From Bactericera cockerelli (Eukaryota; Arthropoda; Insecta; Hemiptera; Triozidae), in the NCBI GenBank assembly GCA_024516035.1, contig CM044961.1:33580953-33644952 (forward strand): DNA of 64,000 bases, given 5' to 3'. The translations under genes were made by a program, and so were the position numbers. A model generated the notes under the pieces. It saw only the letters and a program-made list of their open reading frames with translations, was not told the origin of the DNA and did no database searches. Shown here in pieces: positions 52,779 to 64,000 of the stretch; position 1 is the first letter of the stretch, and each line of letters begins with the position of its first letter.

Positions 52779-52979
52779 TTAGCTTTATTTTTTTACCTCT
52801 TTATAAGAGGAAGCACAGGAAATCAATCCCAAGGCTCTCTCACAGGCTCTTACAATCATATCGAGTACCTCCGAGGAAAGAAAATTCTTCATTTGAAACA
52901 GAAAAAAAAAAATCGTTTCAAAAGAAACGTATTTTCCACCATACTCGTTCATTTCCAACACTTTAAGAGTACCACCCCA

Positions 52980-53965
52980 CCTCGTACATACTCCTCCCCC
53001 CCCCCCCTCGTTGTTCAACCTAGTGAGTTTCCCGATCCAAACCCCCCCCCCCCCCCCCCCCTAGATCAAACTCGTAAGAAAAATACAAATTAAACTCGTC
53101 TCAAATAAATTGAGACAATGACTGAACAACTCCTCCCTCCTTCTTCGCCTCCTCCTCTCTCTCTCTCTCTTTCAGTCAATCTTGAACCCCCCCCCCCCCC
53201 ACCGCCCCCTACTTCCCCATCCTAGAAGCCTTTGAAACACATGTATAGAAAACCTCTTCTGATAGGTTCCTCCTCCTCGTCCTCCTCCTCCATACATCGT
53301 TCGGAAACCCCCCCCCCCTCCTGGTAGTAAAGAGGGTAAAGGGGTAACTCCTCCCCCCTTCCCTCCGCCCCCTTTCTTTGTATCTTACAGGAGGGTTGAA
53401 CCATGCACTAGTGCACTACTCTTCTTGCCCTTTGTAAGATTTGGGGGGGAACACACCACTCAAAATCTCCCCCCCCCCCCCAATAGTAGGGAGACGAGAA
53501 ACTTACACGTCCATCCCCCCAATCGTAGCATCTATGGGGGGAAGGTCGTTTACCGCATACGGGAGTGTGGTGTACCATATGGGGTAGAGGGGTAACTCTA
53601 TCCTAACCCCCTTTCCACCCCCATCGTAGCGTGCCCCCAATCAAGGGGTATCGAGGCATAGGCGGGCTGTAGTTTACCACAAACGGTGAACAGGGGAACC
53701 CTATTCCTATCCTATCCTCCCCCCCAATCGTCTCATGTCCCCCCTATCAAGGGGTATCGCCCCCCTCCAATCGTAGCATGACCCCCCATCCCATATGGTA
53801 TCATCCCCCCTCTTCCAATCGTAGTATGCCCCCCTATCAAGGAGTATCACCTCCCCCTCTTCCAATCGTAGCAAGCCCCCCTAATCAAGGAGTATCGCCC
53901 CCCTCTTCTAATCGTACCATGCCCCCCCTATCAAGGAATCCACCCCCCCCCCCCCCCCCAATCGT
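52980..53965 (+). repeat. Cytosine-rich region with poly-C runs and about 45-bp repeats
   Basis: At least six runs of 10 or more C. From about 53520 a degenerate unit recurs: tccaatcgtagcatg, C run, tatcaaggagtatcg, C run. The minus strand has many G-run clusters. Open frames of Pro here are low complexity. Confidence 0.85.
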
Positions 53966-54795
53966 AGCATACAGGGTGGAGAAGTGAACCCCACTTGACC
54001 CAATCTCAATCTAAAATACCTAATAATAATGAAATACTTTCCTTTTTTTTCGCTAACGTCATCTGATGTTATCTCAAGTGGTTTCTTTCTCTCCCGCTTG
54101 CGCCCTCGACGGCAACATTTGTGGTAGGAAGCTTGGTGGGAACAGCACACGACTTTCCATTACCATAATAAGGCATTGTGTCGGGGTTCAGTGGCAGACT
54201 CCGCCGTGAAAGGCAATAACTTCGCACCGGATTACAAGACATTTACGTAAATGTTAATTTAAATAATGTCGTTCTATATTTTATTTTGTATGTTTTTTTT
54301 CCTTGTTAATAATTTATTGTTGATTGTTGAAAATAACAAAGGGTAATTAAATAAAATAGGGGCGAAATTATTACGCAAAAATTGGATTCACATGTTCCAT
54401 AAAAATATTAAGGGTGGAAGTCGGTTTTGTTTTAAAATGGGAAAATTAAAGCTCACTTCCGATCTTGTAATCTCGATTTTCTCAATTAAGTTTGTCACTA
54501 ACCACCCATTCATCCGCAATTTAATTTTTCTTGAAATTTCCATTTTTTTTCCGGATTCTTGTTACTTGCGTTCTGAACAACCATTTCATTCAAGAAAGTT
54601 TATTTATTTTTTCTACCGTTTACGAGTTATGAACTGGCAACTTATCGGATTCAAAAGTTCGAAGTTAGGTACTTCCTCTTTATTTTTGCACCCTCGATAT
54701 TGGTAGAGCAGATGGGGAACATCACACGACTTTCACATTATTATAATAAATAAGAACATTGCTTTATTTATCTTGCAAGAATTAAACTAAGAATA
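53966..54795. other. No gene seen
   Basis: AT-rich; the 104-codon open frame at 54392-54706 has no recognisable domain and is bounded by ordinary AT-rich DNA. Confidence 0.45.
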
Positions 54796-54809
54796 CCTTT
54801 GAGCCAGCG

Positions 54810-55110
54810 TCGATGACACGTTAAAGGCACAAGTTAAGCAACGTCCAGCGAGGTTAAGACTTGGTGAGTGACCACTCAAATTCGAATCCTCGTGATGCTG
54901 ACTAGCTATTCCTGCTGGAACCTCATAAACCAGCTACTCAAATTAACCACACCTACCTGAGTGGGGCCGGGAATAGCCGAGGTTTCGAATTCGAAAGGTC
55001 ATCCATCCAAGTCCTAGCCTCGCTGGACGTTGCTTAACTTCAGTGACTGAATGAGAACTGGTGTATTCAGCGAGCAGCGATGCGACGCGACACTGGGATA
55101 CACAATCTAC
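54810..55110. mobile_element. Two SINE H copies in inverted orientation
   Basis: Plus copy 54810-54905 (aagttaagcaacgtccagcg, gagtgaccactcaaattcga) meets a minus copy 54905-55110 (complement tcattcagtcactgaagtta, agcaacgtccagcgaggcta). They join at the shared body. Confidence 0.8.
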
Positions 55111-55314
55111 ATCAATAACATTCAAACTACTGCGGTCGAGTTATCGCCCGTGCTGAATGGGAAATTTTAGGAACCCCTGATGTGACATACATAATTGACA
55201 TGACGTAAGCAAGACGGTGTTCCGTGATTTTTTTTCTCTTGTGATAATAATAATAACTCATCATTCATATTGAAATAATAAGAATATTCATTTATGTTGA
55301 ATTATTACATTATT

Positions 55315-55400
55315 TTACTTCCGAGTTGTTCGTTTTTGTAAAGAAAAAAAAAATTGCTCCGAATTCAATTTTTCATATTTCTGGACGTTTTGTAACCTCC
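55315..55400 (-). repeat. Repeat J fragment
   Basis: Complement of ttacttccgagttgttcgtt and catatttctggacgtttt. Confidence 0.6.
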
Positions 55401-55635
55401 TGTTTCTATTTATTTTGAGGGAAGTTTTGCCAAGCATTCAATCGAAAGTGTATTTCAATTCAAGTCTTGGAAAGGTTTTTGTACGCTTTAGAAATGCCAG
55501 ATACGTTAGATTATTTTAGTTTTCGCCCATTATTTTGAAGTATTATTATTTATTTTGTGGGGAAATTTAGCTAAGCTTGCTAACGTAGGGGTTGTTTTGA
55601 GCCTTTGAAAGGATTTTGTAGCCTGTTAAACGGTT

Positions 55636-55858
55636 TGTGGTGCACTGGTAGTCAAGTGGTTCACGCGCTAGTCTGGTAATCCAGGCAGCGTAGGGATTAG
55701 TTGGTTCGAATCCCACCCAGTGCAAGAATTTCCTCATTAATTTGAGTTTGTGACCACATAATAGTAAGACTATGAGGGCTAGGTGGTAGAAAATGCTTTG
55801 AGCAATAACCTCTCTAGCCTGGTGGTTACCTTCCACTAAAGAGTGTTATCATTATATA
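55636..55858 (+). mobile_element. SINE A, full copy
   Basis: gtgcactggtagtcaagtgg, ggttcgaatcccacccagtg, hairpin AATGCTTTGAGCAATA, tail ccactaaagagtgttatcat. Confidence 0.88.
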
Positions 55859-56740
55859 GTTGAGGTTGTTTGGTTCTTGCACTTCTATACTTCTACAATC
55901 TTAGAAGCCAAATAAAAATGGCTTAGGATGGGTCCTCAAAAATAAAAAAGAACTGTATACAAAAAGGAAATGAAAAATAAACCAAATGATTTAATATTAT
56001 TATTACATCTGAATGCCTTTCCTAATCCCAAACTTGCATTCAAAACCTCCTATATAAAAAGAAAAAGAACTATAAGTACCTTTACTAACTCATGTCAGTG
56101 AAAGTCACATAACTTGTATGTATAATGTAATGAGTGTTTGCACTCGTAAATTCTAAAAACATAATAATAATAAGACTGGAGCTGACAAAACTAGGTTTAA
56201 GCATCTACCTCTATATATCATACTAAGTTACCAATGAGGTACTCAAGTACTTATATATTATTATAATAATTAATCTTGAGAGAAAAAAATAACTTCAAGT
56301 TTAATAAGACACAAAATTGTATAATATATTTGTTTTTTATTACAATAATAATAATAAACATTATTTAAAAAATAATAATTTGTTCAATAAATAATAAGAT
56401 AATAAAATAATTAATTGCAACTAATTTTAGATTATTATTTTTAAATGTACATGATGAATTTATGTTAATTTAAACCCAATATTTTTGCCATGATTTTTTG
56501 AAGGGTTCAGTTTTTTTTATTGAGTAGAAATTGGACACTCAAATTTTTGCTGAGGATATTGTCAGGAAGTAAATATATGTATAGCCACATATTCTCGAAA
56601 GTAATATTTATTAATTTTTTTTTCGTTCTTGTGACAGGATATAAATTAATTGCACCTCGAGTTTTTGGTGTCTCTCTTTATCTCTCCGGACATACAAGTC
56701 CGCAGTTCCGGACATACATTTTGAAAACGGAACAATCAAA
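55859..56740. other. AT-rich DNA, no gene seen
   Basis: Contains (taa)n runs near 56345-56400 and no convincing exon. Confidence 0.45.
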
Positions 56741-56972
56741 AAGGAGGGAGATGGAGAGAGGGAGGAAGGGAGGGAGGGGGGGGGAGAGAGAGAGAGAGAG
56801 GGGAGGGAGAGAGAGAGATGGGGCGGGATGGGAGGGAGAAGAGGGAGAGGAAGGGGAAGGAGGGAGGGAAGGGAGAGAAGGAGGGAGAGAAGAGAGGAGA
56901 GGGAGAGAGAGGGGAGAGAGAGAGAGGAGAGAGGAGGAGAGAGAGAGGGGAGAGAGGAGGGAGAGGGGGAGG

Positions 56973-57028
<56 letters not shown>
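56741..57028 (+). repeat. GA-rich low-complexity tract ending in (ga)n
   Basis: About 250 bp of ggga/gaga mixture and then about 24 perfect ga units. The Glu/Arg or Ser/Leu open frames across it are not genes. Confidence 0.92.
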
Positions 57029-57030
<2 letters not shown>

Positions 57031-57749
57031 TGTAAAAGTTAAATAAATGCAAAAAGACAGGGGAGCCTCCAATTTGTCAAGAAATATTATCAGCTCAAAA
57101 AGGAAAATAAGTGACTCATTACAATATTTTCTATACCATAAGTATATTAGATATTAAAAAGTAAAAATACCCTTATTGCATTAATTTTTGGAGAGAAAAA
57201 GATCAAGATTTTCTAATCAACTCTTGTTTTAATGTTTTTTTTAAAATAAATCATCATTCACTCGTCATTCCATGTCGAATATTTGTCTTCCTGAATTTGG
57301 TTTACTTGTAAATAATGAGATGGTTTACTTGATGTGAATGTTTACAACTTATTACAAAAATACTTTATTTATACTGCCGGGCTAGGACTACACAGAGTGT
57401 CTTTTTGCCACCAGTAACAAATTCTCAAATATTTGACAAATTGGACTTGCATGTCAAATTTGCTTGTGAACATCCCACAATAATGTGCTTTGCAAACCAC
57501 TTTAAATAAATTCTATTGTATTTAATTAAATACAACAGAATAGAATCACGTTTTTTGGATGGATCGATACAAAATCAGTTGATCTTTTCTGAAATATGTT
57601 TTCACGTTGACTATATACAATGTTAGAAAACAATGCGAGAGGAAAAATCCGAAAGAAAAAAACAGCGAGTTAGAATATTATTCTGTTAAATAAATGCAGC
57701 TATGTTAGATTAGAAAAGACAGTGGAAGGGAGGTAAAACCTCTTTAAAT

Positions 57750-57975
57750 ATGAAGAGTCAAAACCTCTTTAAATATAAGGAGTCAAAACATCTTTAAATA
57801 TGAAGAGTTAAAACCTCTTTATATATGAAGAGTCAAAACCTCTTTAAATATAAGGAGTTAAAACCTCTTTATATATATGAACAGATGAGTGAAAGCCTCT
57901 TTATATATGAAGAGTCAAAACCTCTTTATATAATTATATGAACAGATGAGTGAAAGCCTATTTAAATATGAACAG
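57750..57975. repeat. About 24-26-bp repeat, eight to nine copies
   Basis: Unit aaaacctctttaaatatgaa gagtc with variants containing tatatgaacagatgag. Confidence 0.85.
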
Positions 57976-58048
57976 GTTAGTGAGAACATTTTTCACTACT
58001 AACAACATTTTTGCAAGAACTTAAGTTACGTTAAGGATTTATAGCTAA

Positions 58049-58577
58049 TGGCTGGGTTGAGATGCGCCTGCTAGGTGCTAGGGTCGAGGTGCACTGGTGG
58101 TCAAGTGGTTAACGCGCTAGTCTGGTAATCTAGGTAGCGTAGGGGTCCGTTGGTTCGAATCCCACCCAGTGCATGAATTTTTCCTCATTAATTTGAGTTT
58201 GTGACCACATAATAATTGACTATGAGGGTTAGGTGGTAGAAAATGCTTTAGGTATTAATCTCGCCTGGTGGTTACCTTCCACTAAAGAGTGTTATTATTA
58301 TTAGTTTCCTGCTCATGTATGTTAGTATGTGACGGCAGGGACCTTTTTTTGGGTGGGGATGCCCGGGAGGTAAAATCCTCTCTTACTCCCAACATTAAAA
58401 CTCCCACTTTTATTGGAGTGTGAGTGTCAATGCTGAGATTAGGACGAATCCTGTCGTAGTGACAACAGACAGTGTGGGGATGATGTACACCACTCTGAGA
58501 GGGTAGAGGACCCTCTCAGGATGATGCAAACCGACCCACTAAAACAGGGACCTAGCAGCCACATCTCAACCCGGCCA
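58049..58577. mobile_element. MITE with 28-bp inverted ends, carrying SINE A
   Basis: TGGCTGGGTTGAGATGCGCC at the left and the complement of TGGCCGGGTTGAGATGTGGC at the right; flanks taa and tca. A short copy is at 63590-63709. Confidence 0.8.
58087..58305 (+). mobile_element. SINE A nested in MITE
   Basis: aggtgcactggtggtcaagt, ggttcgaatcccacccagtg, ccactaaagagtgttattat. Confidence 0.9.
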
Positions 58578-58686
58578 TCAAATGAGGCTCACCAGGCTTC
58601 TGGTAAGTTGTGTCAAAATAATCTCCCACAACAGGAGTCTCATTTTAAAGGTGAGGCTACTTTGCAGTGTAACTTGACAAGAGCAT

Positions 58687-59172
58687 TAAGGGCAGAATTG
58701 TGAAACAGGATTAGAATTAATCCATGTAGACTCTATCAGCTGACTATAGTCCGCTATGATTGGTTGAAATTCCCACTGGAGGGCGTGCTAAGGGATAGAG
58801 CCCACTTTTATTATTATCTGACCTGGTTGCAGGGTTTTCAGTGAAACCCGTACAATTAACACTGCGACCTAATTAGATCTATTGTGATTGTTGATTATAT
58901 TTGGTTTTAACGTCCTGATTGAGATAGATAGTCAGGACGGGGGTTTTACCCACCATTTGCTGGGAATCGTAGCAGCTATCCACATTAACCTTACCCACCT
59001 GGGTAGGGACGGAAATTCCAGCCTCACATGTTTAGAGGGAACAGAATTTTCTTCAAAAAGTCTGCCCCAAATCGAACTCGGGAACTCTGGACGACGGGCA
59101 GTAGTCTCAGCCATCACGCCACGAAGTGTTTACTTACGATTAAATCTAATCCTGTTTTATAATTCAGCCCTT
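58687..59172. mobile_element. MITE (GGGGCC family) carrying SINE G
   Basis: Left aagggcagaattgtgaaaca, right complement of aagggctgaattataaaaca; SINE G inside at 58905-59130. Confidence 0.8.
58905..59130 (-). mobile_element. SINE G nested in MITE
   Basis: Minus strand: cttcgtggcgtgatggctga head, gagttcgatttggggc in place of a normal B box, spacer gttccctctaaacatgtgag, shared body. Confidence 0.82.
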
Positions 59173-59385
59173 CAATGCAACTGTGGCGAAGGAGAAAAAT
59201 AAATCAACAAGCTAAATGATAGTAATATAAATACTATGGAGGCTCAGAACATTTAACCAAATTAATGATCAAAACATGACATGATGATGTTGCATAATAG
59301 ATAAGATCTGAGAGACAGTGGCAAAACGTGCTAAGCGACATTTTTAAAAAAATACAAAAACCATATCATTATTTTGATATTCGAT

Positions 59386-59575
59386 AAGGGTTGGGTGGAA
59401 GAGATTGCCATAGGTAATAACCCCGCCCTTTAATTAGGACATATTTTTATATATAATTTCCTATTCTATTTCCTTTTTATTGTACATATTGTTTCCGTTT
59501 TTTAATTGTTATATTATTTATTTGTACTGTACTATTTCTTTTTATATCTAATAAAGTGTTAGATAATAATAATTT
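59386..59575 (+). mobile_element. Family I retroelement tail
   Basis: agggttgggtggaagagatt, hairpin ATTGCC-ATA-GGTAAT, aaccccgcccttta, end ctaataaagtgttagataat. Confidence 0.78.
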
Positions 59576-61494
59576 TTTTGATTCAATATCTCTGTAACAG
59601 TACATCGCGCATCGTAGAGAAAATTCTGGTTATACTGTTCGACAGAGTTCATTTTCAATTGGTTCGAATCCACTAATTTCAACTTTTACATTCTTGTTGT
59701 TACAGCCAGCTTGGCTACAGTGGAGGGGGGAATGATAGCCTCCAGCCAACTTTATATCGAAGTTGGGGGAATGATGGTCCCCACCCAACTTTATTTAAAT
59801 TGGCTCGTCCTGAGCACATATTTGCAATCAACCTTTGTTTTTTGGCACCTTTGTTTTTTTGCTTTTAGCTTTTTGCTTTTTCAATCTGCGATTTTACTTT
59901 GTAAGTCATTGTTACTATGGAGTTGGGTAAAAAAATAACCTAATTTGAAAAAATATGTTGTTCATCACGTTTGCACACTTCCCATAGATAGGGTACAACC
60001 AAGTTAATAATTTGCTCGTACATTATAGACTGTAGGATAAGCTCAGAAAATACCTATAAGATAGGTAGGGTTTATAATATTACACATGGCGATAAACGTG
60101 GCGAGAATTTTACAAATGTAAATTCAAGAAAAACTTTAGATACAAATTATTTTAAACATTTTCCCGTGGTTACAATTCCGTTTACCTTACACTCTGCCGC
60201 GCTGTCTCTTTATTTGTATAGGCGTTTCTTCACACTCGGTGTTGTACTAGATGTACATGAATATCAGAACATACCTGGACAGCTGTTTCGAGCTTATTTT
60301 CTCTTTATCAGGAGGTAAATAGTTTGAAATATCCATGCCATCAACTAACCTCTCTATTTTAATCAGTATACTCGTATTTGATACTGTCTTGACGAATACT
60401 GTTATGACAAATACTGTCACAAGTTATAAATATGCTGGGTGCCAGTCGTGTTGGTGGAAACGGTGGTGTGAATGATTGTGACTACTGCTAAATTCAATCG
60501 TGCAGCATTGTACTGCATTATTGATTTATTTTTGGAAACAATACTTGAGATATTTTTAAGAGGAAATTTTAAGTCCATTGATTCAGTCATTGTCTTGGTA
60601 GTGACTTGAAATTGTAGATGTGAACTATTATAACCCAAGTTCAGCTTGCAAAAAAATTATCAAAAGGGAAAAAGAAAGTACATAGATGATGGTAAAAGCA
60701 ACAAATATCCATGAATTAATTAACAATATCCTAAATGTAATGTATCAAATGGCAATTGTGTTCAACACACTATAATCTTAACCATATAACTGTCATGTAT
60801 AAATTTATATTTAATACAGCCGAATTTTAACATTAAATAATTTTATTAGATTATTTAATATAGTTTTTTTACTCGATGATTTTTCATAACACAATATTTC
60901 TTCAATAATTTTATCATGACACAAAAAAACAACCTTTTCCGGAAAACACAAAACAAAAATATGGTAAAGTTTTCAACTTTTGTCAATTTATTTTCGACCC
61001 CAATGGTACCTTAAAAGTGCTGGTTTTGTCAGCACTATCCTTTAAAATCACAAATTTTAGTTGACAAAAATCTATTTTTTTATATGAATTTTAGCAATAA
61101 AAGACCCACAAAAAAACTTGCTTACAATTTGAATTACCTACTTTAACGTTTGTTTAGCCATCAAATGTCAACAGTGCAAGATTGAGTTGAGGCATTGTGG
61201 CCCCTGTGAAATGATGGTTCACATGAACTTTGTGGCTGCTTTTTAATTATTATATTATGTGAATAAACTTTGTTTTTTATTATATATGGCTGCTGTTTCA
61301 TTATTTATATCATGTGAATTATACTTTTATAGTCCATGAAGTATAAATTGGAAAGCACTGATGTGGAATTTGCTGTTTTTCTGTATTGATTGACTTTATG
61401 GCCAGAATTTTCAATAGGTATTGAAAATTCTTTATTTGCCAACATTGCATTCTATCCAGCCTATATTTGGTAAACAAAGCAAGTTTTTTAAGTT
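59576..61494. other. AT-rich DNA, probably unique, no exon recognised
   Basis: 59710-59800 holds a short direct repeat (gggggaatgatagcctcc, ccaactttatatcgaagttg and variant). No other repeat or coding signal is supported. Confidence 0.45.
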
Positions 61495-61637
61495 ATCATA
61501 TTTGTGTTTATCACTTTCATAATGTCACAACTACTCAAACTCGCTTTACAAAATCTTTGCTTAACTTGGGACTTGAACCGCCGACCTCAAGGTTACAAGT
61601 CTGCCGCTTTATCGATCAAGCTACTGAGGTCAGTGTA
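61495..61637 (-). mobile_element. SINE B
   Basis: Minus strand: ctcagtagcttgatcgataa, gcggttcaagtcccaag, tail gtgataaacacaaatatgat. Confidence 0.85.
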
Positions 61638-62154
61638 AAGCAAGTTTTTGTTCCATATTAAATTTCATGGACTTTTTTTATCTTATGCTCGTCGTCTTTC
61701 AATCTCTTCATGTTATTTCTATAATAAAGCTAATGTTTATTGTTTTACAAAACAAAATAGCCTGGAAGCACAGATAACTTCGGATACGGGAGAAAAATAG
61801 GGATTATTCTTTAGCGGGAAAAGAGACTGACACACATAAATATTATATGCGTCTTGGGTTTGGGAAAAGGAGGGGGGTATTTTTTTAAATAAGTAGGTAT
61901 ATGGTACAACATTTGAATGGCAAGTACACAATTACTCACAAGTCGTTTACTGTTTCCGTAAACTTGAAAACAGTTGGTATGTACAGTGGACTGTCCGTAA
62001 AAACTTATACAATAGTTTTACAATTAGAAAAATTTCAACTGTCTGAGTAAACTTACACAATTTGTGAAAAGTAAGTAACTGTCGGTATAAACTTCTAGTA
62101 CATACAAGTTTGTCTGAACTCATAATAATTGAATGCATGTATCAAAAAACCATC

Positions 62155-62386
62155 TATGTTACAAATTTTGGAAATTTTGGAAACTGTGGAAACTGATTCG
62201 TTTGAAAATAATGATCTGAAAGGAGTTTAGAATACATAGCTTCAATTTTTTTTGGAAAAATGTTGTCAAGATAAGGTCTTGCAATCATTAAAAAAAAAAA
62301 AAAAAAAAAAAAAATGAAGTTAGTATTCTAAACCACCCTCAGATAATTATTTTCAAGTAAAACTGTTTCCAAAATTTGTAACATCG
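62155..62386. mobile_element. Fold-back MITE with poly-A loop
   Basis: Left atgttacaaattttggaaa and right exact complement of it; the arms continue imperfectly for about 75 bp (gaaaataatgatctgaaagg against its counterpart). A 27-A run is at the centre right. No clear target duplication. Confidence 0.75.
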
Positions 62387-62826
62387 TTTGTTTATTGAGA
62401 TACACATTCAATTATTAAGTGAAAGGTGCTCAAATAGTTTTTTAATGCAAATGAAAAATTAATTGCATAAATATTAATCTTACACAATAATTCTTCAGAG
62501 TAATAAATTTTCTGCTTTGTATTGTCTTAAATTCTATGACAATCGTTGTATTAAGCACATGTCAATGTGAACTTATATGATAGTAATCACATGTTTTGTA
62601 TATGTTAGTTATAATTTACTGCTGTTGTGAGTAGTTATCTGTTCTCACAGTACACTTGCACTTGTTTATCTATTGCCATTGGTAAACCAACACAGCATTT
62701 GATTCTTAAAATTTCCTGGTAGACTTACAGAGCATTTGTTTATCAACTGTCCTTGTAAACTTATATGACAGTCAATTTCACTCACAAGTGGCTGGATACG
62801 TCTTCATTCCTATTGGTGTCCGGGTC

Positions 62827-63586
<760 letters not shown>

Positions 63587-63589
63587 TAA

Positions 63590-63709
63590 TGGCTCGGTTG
63601 AGATGCACCTGCCAGGACCCAAGATGCACTTTGGAGCTCTGTGATTTGTGGGCATTGACCACATGACCGTAAATCTACATGATCTGGCAGCCACATTTTG
63701 ACCCAGCCA
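63590..63709. mobile_element. MITE, 120 bp, TAA target duplication
   Basis: TGGCTCGGTTGAGATGCACC at the left, complement of TGGCTGGGTCAAAATGTGGC at the right, TAA at 63587-63589 and 63710-63712. Confidence 0.85.
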
Positions 63710-63897
63710 TAACAAATTGACCTAATGTGCTCTATTGTGAAGATATATTTTTGTGTTAAAAGTTTCAAAAAAAAATACTTCACATAAGATGAGATATTTT
63801 CTCGGTGAAAAAAGCTTCATATTTGGAAATTGATTTCAAAAGCAATTTTTAATCATGAAGAGCAGTTTAATGAAGCATGTTAGAACCCAGCAATTAC

Positions 63898-64000
63898 AGC
63901 CGACCTTTAAGGCTCAGTGGTTAAGGGCACTTGTTTCTGACCCAGAGGTTGTGGGTTCGAATCCCGGCCGTAGCGGAAAATTCTGATCATAATTTCCCAT
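63898..64000 (+). mobile_element. SINE E, cut by window edge
   Basis: Head agccgacctttaaggctcag, B box gtgggttcgaatcccggcc, start of the body gaaaattctgat. Confidence 0.85.

Noticed and set aside
53778..53987. Proline-rich open frame
   Set aside because: Product of the poly-C repeat region; no start context, domain or splice site.
54392..54706. 104-codon open frame as a possible gene
   Set aside because: No domain, no splice context and base composition equal to the surrounding DNA.
56741..57046. Open frames of Glu/Arg and Ser/Leu up to 170 codons
   Set aside because: They are all translations of a GA-rich simple repeat.

Overview
The window is eukaryotic nuclear DNA, most likely from an insect. 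The clearest host gene is the last exon of drk (the GRB2 homologue), and the rest is AT-rich and packed with insect-type LINEs, SINEs and MITEs. I cannot name the species; Hemiptera is only a guess. There are no bacterial genes, no CRISPR arrays and no tRNA gene that is not part of a SINE.

Host genes. (1) On the plus strand, 10.26-20.29 kb, five exons of a claudin/PMP22-superfamily four-pass membrane protein. The first exon or exons lie upstream and were not found. (2) On the minus strand, 48.66-28.77 kb, a complete five-exon coding region of an LHFPL6-like tetraspan protein of about 195 residues. All splice phases fit, and human LHFPL6 is about the same size. (3) On the minus strand, 63.00-62.83 kb, the terminal SH3 exon of drk, with the rest of the gene beyond the right edge. 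Genes 1 and 2 converge, with 20.3-28.8 kb between their stop codons.

Mobile DNA fills the introns and intergenic space. At 0-3.4 kb is an R1/Jockey-like LINE on the minus strand, cut by the window edge. At 29.02-35.58 kb is an apparently intact CR1-like LINE (6.56 kb, ORF1 904 aa, ORF2 about 990 aa, 7-bp target duplication), antisense inside the last LHFPL6-like intron. LINE fragments lie at 8.5-9.2 and 36.8-37.7 kb. I separate seven SINE groups by sequence: six with tRNA heads (labelled A, B, C, D, E, F), plus one body that carries either a tRNA head (G) or a 5S rRNA head (H). A further dispersed 3' tail is called family I, and an AT-rich dispersed repeat is called J. There are MITEs with TA, TAA/TTA and 8-bp target duplications, and a tandem array of four Helitron-like units at 49.34-50.29 kb. 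Many are nested, so relative ages can be read.

Most unusual: in both claudin-superfamily genes, one exon ends directly in a minisatellite whose repeat unit contains the exon tail plus the 5' splice site (86-bp units at 17.25 kb; about 33-bp units at 42.65-43.02 kb). A third exon tail with its donor is present in three degenerate copies at 19.0-19.9 kb. The neighbouring exons carry several single-base frameshifts, while the LINE ORFs close by are clean. These are therefore either local assembly errors around repeats or real decay, and this affects how both genes should be read.
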